From Tetrapyrgos nigripes (Eukaryota; Basidiomycota; Agaricomycetes; Agaricales; Campanellaceae): a stretch of 64,000 nt of DNA. Below the pieces are notes generated by a model. The model was not told the DNA's origin. It was given only the letters and a program-made list of their open reading frames with translations, and did no database searches. The stretch spans positions 1-64,000 of the forward strand of contig JAACJM010000362.1 in the NCBI GenBank assembly GCA_013368315.1. The letters are read 5' to 3'. This document shows positions 57,001 through 64,000 of this stretch, piece after piece. The position numbers and the translations under genes were made by a program. Position 1 is the stretch's first letter; each line of letters begins with the position of its first letter.

Positions 57001-59735
57001 AAATGGATTGTAATTGGCAAATACAAGCCAGGCACTTACCCTACGTGAGTACACATACAGCGTCTTGACACGATCTCTCGCTGACTGCTTCATTCAGGTG
57101 GTCGAGCTACTATTTGCGATGGTGGATTGTGAACCAGAGTATCACGTACGTGTATCATTCACCCCTCTAACTCCGTCAACGTCACTCATTCCTGTTGAAT
57201 TCAGTGCTTCCGGTCGTGGAATATTTGCCATGAACTCTAGCCTCACCAAGCTGTACTATCGTTTACTAGGTGCTAGTATCGGTAGCAACGTCACCATCGA
57301 GAGGAACGCTCGTCTAGGAGAATTCGATCTGCTCACTCTGGAAGATGGTTGCCGGATAGACAAGGCCCTTATACGCGGGTTCTGTGTCGAGAGAGAGGGG
57401 ATGATTCGTCTGGCACCTGTCGTCATTGGTCGTAAAGCTGTCATCAACACTTATACCCAGATCTCACCCGGTGCTATCGTCCCAGAAAACACGGTCTATG
57501 GCCCTCATTCATCCTCGCTGGAACAGCCCTCTCCACAAAAATTCGCCGCCTACAACCGAACGCTATTCCTCGAACCGCACTGGCTCCTCAAATTACTCAT
57601 CGCATGGCCGATTATTGGACTCGTCATGCTTGCCTCATGTGTGTAGCTTTTCTTTTCCTTTTTCGTTTTCCTTGGTATTGATGGTCTTTCTTCTCTTTTC
57701 AAGATGTTCCGTGGTTCGCTGTCCTTTATCTCATGTTGCAAGAAACCTCAATCCTCCAGCAAGGTCTTAATTCCCTCGAGTCAGTCATTTATTGGTTTGC
57801 CAGCCCAGATCGAATTCTCTATCATGCTATCGCTCGGATGGTCCGTGCAACCATTACTCCTTTGGTTCAACTGTTATTGGGTATCCTCGTCAAACGTATT
57901 TTCGGCTTGAACAAGGAAAGCAGTGCGACCGAAGCTTCGCAGTTCTCGTTACTTAGGCGATATATCAATTCCAATCTGTTGTCTCAGCAATGCCTAAAAC
58001 GGGCCTTCAGTATTCTTGGTACTCACTATGAGGTCGTTTCTGTAAGTGGTTCCCTTACCCACAAGGCCTTAATGATGGTAACCTGACTGACCATCTTCTG
58101 CAGGTGGTCTATCGGATGATGGGAGCGAAGATTGGGCGTCGCGTTTATTGGCCTGGTTCTGGTATTTTCTGCCAAGATCCCGAGCTTTTGGAGATTGGCA
58201 ACGATGTAAGAAAACTTTTGTGTGTCTCCGGTTGTTCTAGTCATTGAACTCTTTCCAGGTTGTCTTCGGTTCTCGTTCGGAACTCTTCACGACCGACAGG
58301 ATTGGGACTGGTAAAATACGAATCGGCGATGGTGGTATGTACACCATACTCAAACTTTGCTATCTGATTCTAAATGAATATTGTCTTCTAGCCATGATTG
58401 CCGACCGTGTCGTCCTTCTGCCAGGAACTGTCGTTGGTTCGCGCGCTGTTATGGGTTCTGGTGCTCTTGGAAAGCGAAATGGTGTCTACGACGATGGATC
58501 AACATGGATAGGAAATGGTGAGTTGTCACTTGTCCATAACTGAACGACCACTTATTTTTCTCTCGAAGACCGTGGTGAAGCAATCTGCCTCAATAAGGGT
58601 AGCCCTGAAAAGCCCGGAATGGATACCATCACACCTTTCGGCCGGGCTTTCTACAAACGACAAGCCCCATACTTCGTCTACCCTTACATCTTCATCCTCG
58701 TCATCAATTTTATCATCGCTGCCTGCTCTGCTGCGTGGTGGTCCATCAGTGCCGTCTCAGCTGCCCAACTACTCCGCCAATTCCACATTCATCTGGCTTC
58801 ACACCACCTGTTCCAGGAAGCATGGTACCGCTTTGGTATTCTGTATGGCTTCATTTCTGGAGCCTTCGTTGTCGCACTCTTAGTTCAAGCCATTCTGTCA
58901 ATGCTTTGGGTAATCCTTACCAAGTGGCTCATCATTGGTCGCCGACGACCCGGCAAGTACTCATGGGATGAAAGCAACTATTGTCAGCGATGGCAGTTAC
59001 ATCTGACAGTGTCAAGGCCGTTGTACAAGGGCCATGGTATCGGTGGTGTTCTACAGCCGTTGTGTGGCACTGTTTACATGGTCTGGTTCTTCCGAGCCAT
59101 GGGCGCCAAAATCGGCAAGAACTGTGCGCTCTACCCAGGTGGAAAGGTTGGTCTCATGACAGAGCCTGATCTGATCGAGATTGGTCGAGACGTGAACCTT
59201 GACGACTGTTCCGTTGTTGCGCACATCAACTCGAGGGGTAACTTTGCTCTCAACCCGCTGAAGATTGGGAACGGGTGAGTTCTTGGTGACATGCAATACA
59301 TATACATCTTGTTCTGACCTATTCTTCCATAGATGTGCTATGCGTTCCGGTTCTCGATTACTCTCTGGAGCTTCAATGGAGGACAGCAGTATGCTTTGCG
59401 AACATACCCTGCTCACCTCTGGAGAGGTTGCCGAGGCCGGCGGTAAATACGTTGGCTGGCCTGGAAAGCGTTTCGATAACCCTAAATTCGCCATGACCCC
59501 TGGAAGCATGACCCCCAGAACCATGACCCCCAGAACGACGACAACGACGAGCCCCTCAAATACCCTAATTTGCCCGAGGTGCAACACATTACCTAGAACT
59601 GCAGCTGTCACATCATGCGGGCACATATTCTGTGAACGCTGTCTCAGCGAAGGATCAAAGAATGGAGAATCTTGTCCGGTTTGCCAGAAGAGAATGTCAA
59701 GTCGGAGTATTCTAAATAAAAGATATCCTTTCTAA
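54021..59735 (+). CDS. NRPS-like / Pls-like adenylation-carrier-membrane acyltransferase with C-terminal RING finger
   Basis: Fifteen exons (54021-54735, 54801-54942, 54998-55183, 55235-55619, 55670-55851, 55913-56787, 56855-57044, 57098-57145, 57205-57638, 57704-58041, 58104-58205, 58259-58334, 58392-58517, 58569-59274, 59333-59735) total 4908 nt, giving 1635 residues in frame. Adenylation domain: LVLHTSGTSGKKKVV, LPSYGMTE, GWFDSGDMGYMDQDGYLYIT, GRSKEIINKGGEVISPFEVE, AGKPLRIKLAQ. Carrier domain: DFFLLGGNSLLLGKL (phosphopantetheine Ser). Then alternating membrane segments and left-handed beta-helix repeats, as in Pls/PosA enzymes such as epsilon-poly-L-lysine synthetase. The C-terminus has a RING: CPRCNTL...CGHIFCERCLSEG...CPVCQ. 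The substrate cannot be read from the sequence. Neighbours have acyl or thioester chemistry but no proven link. Confidence 0.88.
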
Positions 59736-60275
59736 CCTACTCATTTTTTTTCTTGTCATCTCATGGATTTGCTTGCATTTTCACTTTTTTTCGACACAAG
59801 GACCATTTTTGGCTCTGACTCTCTGACTGTTTTCGACAACTCACTCACCTTCGTTTGCTTATAGTCGTAGAGCTTTTTACATTTAATATATGGTTACCAT
59901 GTATGTCATGAACTGTACAAAATTATGTTTTGCTTTCTGGTATGTATCAATGCCTCGTATATATAGACACAATCAGTTGCATTTGACTTTTCACCACTGG
60001 CTCTCACCGGCATGCGCCTTGCCCAATTTTGGTTTTTTGCCGAGCATCTATCAAAATGTACGCATGTTACTGTTGCATGTTGCACCTGGGGCCACATTCA
60101 AGCCAGCCACATCAGCAACGTCACTGGCTACGCGTACTGATCAACAATCAAGTAATCTAGGGCATCTAAGTAATAAAAAGTACTATAAGATACAAAATGG
60201 CTCGGTAGCGAAAGTCTCAAGGCTTTCATTCCAGTGATTACAGGCCCCAGCTATCCCAAAACTCTCAAATCACTC
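59736..60275. other. intergenic region between convergent genes
   Basis: 540 bp between the NRPS-like stop and the DGAT2 stop. T-rich probable 3' UTR sequence and no gene signal. Confidence 0.5.
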
Positions 60276-62499
60276 TCACTCTACGATATTGAGTTCCCTC
60301 GTGCGGGCCTTTGCAAACTCGTCCTTGTATGTATTCCAGATTCTGCATCAAATTTTGCGTGAGTGACCATCATCGTTTCAATCATAGAAAGGATCATCGT
60401 GATCAAAGAAAGCTACATCGCGCCAAGCTGATGACTCGGATTGGCACCAGTAGTTTGGTATGGGCAGCATGCATGGGAATACTGCATAGGGGGTGCATGG
60501 CAAAATACAAGTGGAGAAGAGAATAAAACAGGGAAGAAAGCGGAACAGGAAGGATCATACCTAGTCAACTCTTCAATGTATAACTTTTGGACACGCATGA
60601 CTTCTTCTATGCTTGGCTTATCACACTGATCGACATGTATAGGATGACCGACTGGTTTGGAAAGGAAAAAATGCGCTAGTCAGAATCTCATTTCGTCATT
60701 GAACCACACTCAGCTGGTTCATCCATACAAATGAAACCAGAAGACATTCAGTAAACAAGTAAACCACACTTACTAACAGCCACAATTCGCCTCCTGTAAG
60801 GCATTAATCCCAAATTGTCTGGCTCACGCCTTTCAGCCTCGGAATGACGAGGAAAACATGAACCAGTGACTTACAATTCAATAACCCTCTCCCATGGAAC
60901 AGCGGAAGAGTGAACCCGAATACAGACTGAAATTTCTTCTGTAATGCGTAGACGGTAGTACCCTTCTCATTAGGCATTTGCTCATAGATCTGTTAACCGA
61001 TTATAACCGCGAGCTTTAGAGAGACCGCTGACAGGCCAAAGACGGACGACTCACGTCATTTTCTCCGAACGAGAACACGGGAACGAGATCAGCTCTTAAA
61101 GGAATGAAACCGTCAAATATGAAGAGACGGATGATCATCGCTTGTAAAACCAACCCACCCATGCTGAATCGCAATTTTGATGAAACCGAGCCTGATCAAA
61201 AGACGTCAAACCGCGCAGGTCGCGAGATATGACAGACGTAACGAACCGTTTCCGTAAGGTAAGATCTGCAGTCCCTGGCCTCGCTGAAAGACTCTCCGCC
61301 GCGCCTCCGACCACAATTGTTATTGCAGATCCTGGACCGGCCTTGAGAATATTGGAACACGACCGCTTGCTAACACTGCAGACACCCATGGCTAATATGA
61401 TATCTCGGTAAATGGGCACATGGAAATTACTACCCAAAGTTAAAAGATGAGGTGTTATACCGGGAAAAGCTTTGGAAAATCCAGTTGCTGCAGTCATGAA
61501 CGCTATCAGTATCCTTCCACTTCAGAACATAAGTTTTGTTACGTGCCTTCGGTAGCAAAAGTCGCTAGAGCGCCCCTGTGATCTGTTATTCACACATGCT
61601 CTTCTCAAAGATCATCGAACTGAAGACGTACATGCCAATGATACCTAGCCAGCATAATGAACAGAGAAGCTCATGGATAGCAATAACAACTCACCATGCG
61701 GATGATACCCAAACACATACGGACGGTCAGCGGGAAGGTCTGCTTCCTATCACCAAAAACGTCATTCCCGCTATTTTTCAAGACAAAGCTAGAGCTTCTA
61801 CCTTTATCAACCTATCTTCATCGGTCAGACAAAGGAAGCAGATAGACCACGACAAACAACTCACGAAGCAGGATAATAATCTGCAAAATACTTCCAAAAC
61901 CTCCACTCTCTAAACCAAGGGGCTATGCGACCTCCATGTTCTGGACTCTTGTCGATATACAGGATCCAAATTAGGTAGGCAGCAAGAAAGGGCCAAAGAG
62001 GCGGGAATGACCTGAAAGAATGGAGAAGGTTTCGAGGTTTCAATGCCATTCAGTTTCGGAATTGGTTGGAACGTGCGCCAGGGGATGAAATGGAAAGGAA
62101 AGGATTCTTCAGCGACCTCAAACTCCAAACATAAAGATAAATCGCCCGTACCACAAGAACAAGAACACACAAATGGTTAAAGGGATCAAGACAGACCACA
62201 GTGCAACAGCCAACATTTGCAGTCTACGTTTCCTCGGGATTCGTGCGGGCGCAAATCTGATACTGGAACATACAAAGGTCTCAGTAATGCACGAATCAAA
62301 AGGCTAGACGGTAGAGTACAAGACAAGCTCGTCGAGAATTCGGAGAGACGCCTCTCTTCTAACACCAAAAAACAGTCACGTACTCGATGGGATTAATGTG
62401 GGGTTTCAGGACTGAAGGAGAAAGCAATGCAAGTCGCTCCTTGAGAGAGTTGGCAGAGACATTGCGCGAGGTTATCGATATACTAATTCCTTTCTCCAT
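60276..62499 (-). CDS. DGA1: diacylglycerol O-acyltransferase, DGAT2 family
   Basis: Fourteen minus-strand exons (62499-62384, 62262-62152, 62011-61865, 61811-61802, 61746-61695, 61644-61632, 61575-61547, 61487-61247, 61191-61159, 61094-61055, 60989-60875, 60818-60774, 60651-60561, 60342-60276) sum to 1110 nt, 369 residues, in frame. An in-frame Met at 62577 would add 26 residues. Motifs: RFAPARIPRKRRLQ, two hydrophobic segments (VALWSVLIPLTICVFLFLW and the FLAAYLIWILY region), RFWKYFADYYP, YVFGYHPHG (catalytic HPHG), GFSKAFPGITPHLLTL, VGGAAESLSARPG, VPVFSFGEND, FGFTLPLFHGRGLL and YIEELTRIW. DGAT2 enzymes make triacylglycerol from diacylglycerol and acyl-CoA at the ER and lipid droplets. Two exons are only 10 and 13 nt, and the intron after 61547 appears to use a GC donor. 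Confidence 0.9.
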
Positions 62500-62805
62500 T
62501 GATGCATACGAGGATTTTGGACGAGAAAGAAGAAGAGAAATGGCAAAAGGCTTCCAAAGCCCTTGACGCGTAAACACGTGAGATCAGCCTTCTCCACATT
62601 TTTTCAAATTTTTGCAAATTCTGGGCCTCAAGGTTTCTCGAGGACCGTTCCTTCGCGGCTACGGCAGCGTGAAAGAAAAGACTAAGCCTAATCACTGCTT
62701 GATACGAGCATTGTCGTATTCTTATTATATTATTACAGACGAAAGAAAATTCTAATGGACCACCACGTTCATTACAGGAACGAGAACACAAAGCAGTTCT
62801 TTTTT

Positions 62806-64000
<1,195 letters not shown>

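Overview
The window looks like nuclear DNA of a basidiomycete fungus, most likely an Agaricomycete. The basis is inference from very short (about 50 nt) GT-AG introns, several micro-exons, and families typical of that group: SMC5, CDC48, a DGAT2-type acyltransferase, copia and Ty3-type retroelements, Tc1/mariner, and the integrase-core protein family. No bacterial-style operons, CRISPR arrays, tRNA or rRNA genes were seen.

The left half (1-34 kb) is a repeat-dominated accessory region. A Ty3/gypsy-type element runs off the left edge (LTR about 1302-1798). At 2.8-6.2 kb lies a mosaic of intron-bearing gene fragments: an unknown exon, an NADPH-oxidase piece, an ATP-synthase-alpha-like exon, and a short piece resembling a gene that sits at 54-60 kb in this same window. 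An integrase-core gene (6.5-15.5 kb) is split by a copia element (7043-14112) with perfect 5-bp target duplications. A protein kinase gene (15.8-17.7 kb) loses its 3' end. That missing end reappears at 33.4-33.9 kb behind a 587-bp direct repeat, so the 14.6-15.8 kb between the repeats looks inserted or duplicated. Inside that block are a MITE nested in a MITE, another inverted-repeat element, tandem repeats, and an NFX1-like fragment split by a second copia (21688-28657). The 5' LTR of that copia is itself split by a Tc1/mariner element (22117-23742). A TIR element (29695-31245) and a 1.2-kb element with a 9-bp target duplication complete the block.

The right half (34-64 kb) holds mostly intact host genes: SMC5 (+), a nine-exon secreted His-rich repeat protein (-), an aminoglycoside-phosphotransferase-like pseudogene (-), a hotdog thioesterase (+), an alpha/beta hydrolase (-), a 1635-residue NRPS-like/Pls-like adenylation-carrier-membrane protein with a C-terminal RING finger (+), a DGAT2-like acyltransferase (-), and the 3' part of CDC48 (-, running off the right edge). 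For the secreted protein, the Pls-like protein and DGAT2, exon models built by hand close in frame. A poorly populated stretch with degenerate duplications lies at 41.4-49.5 kb.

Functionally the host genes are unrelated housekeeping or metabolic genes rather than one pathway. The thioesterase, hydrolase, NRPS-like and DGAT2 genes are neighbours with acyl/thioester chemistry, but the sequence does not show that they form a cluster. Several one-base shifts at short homopolymers, including one in essential CDC48, suggest residual sequencing errors, so some 'pseudogene' calls are provisional.
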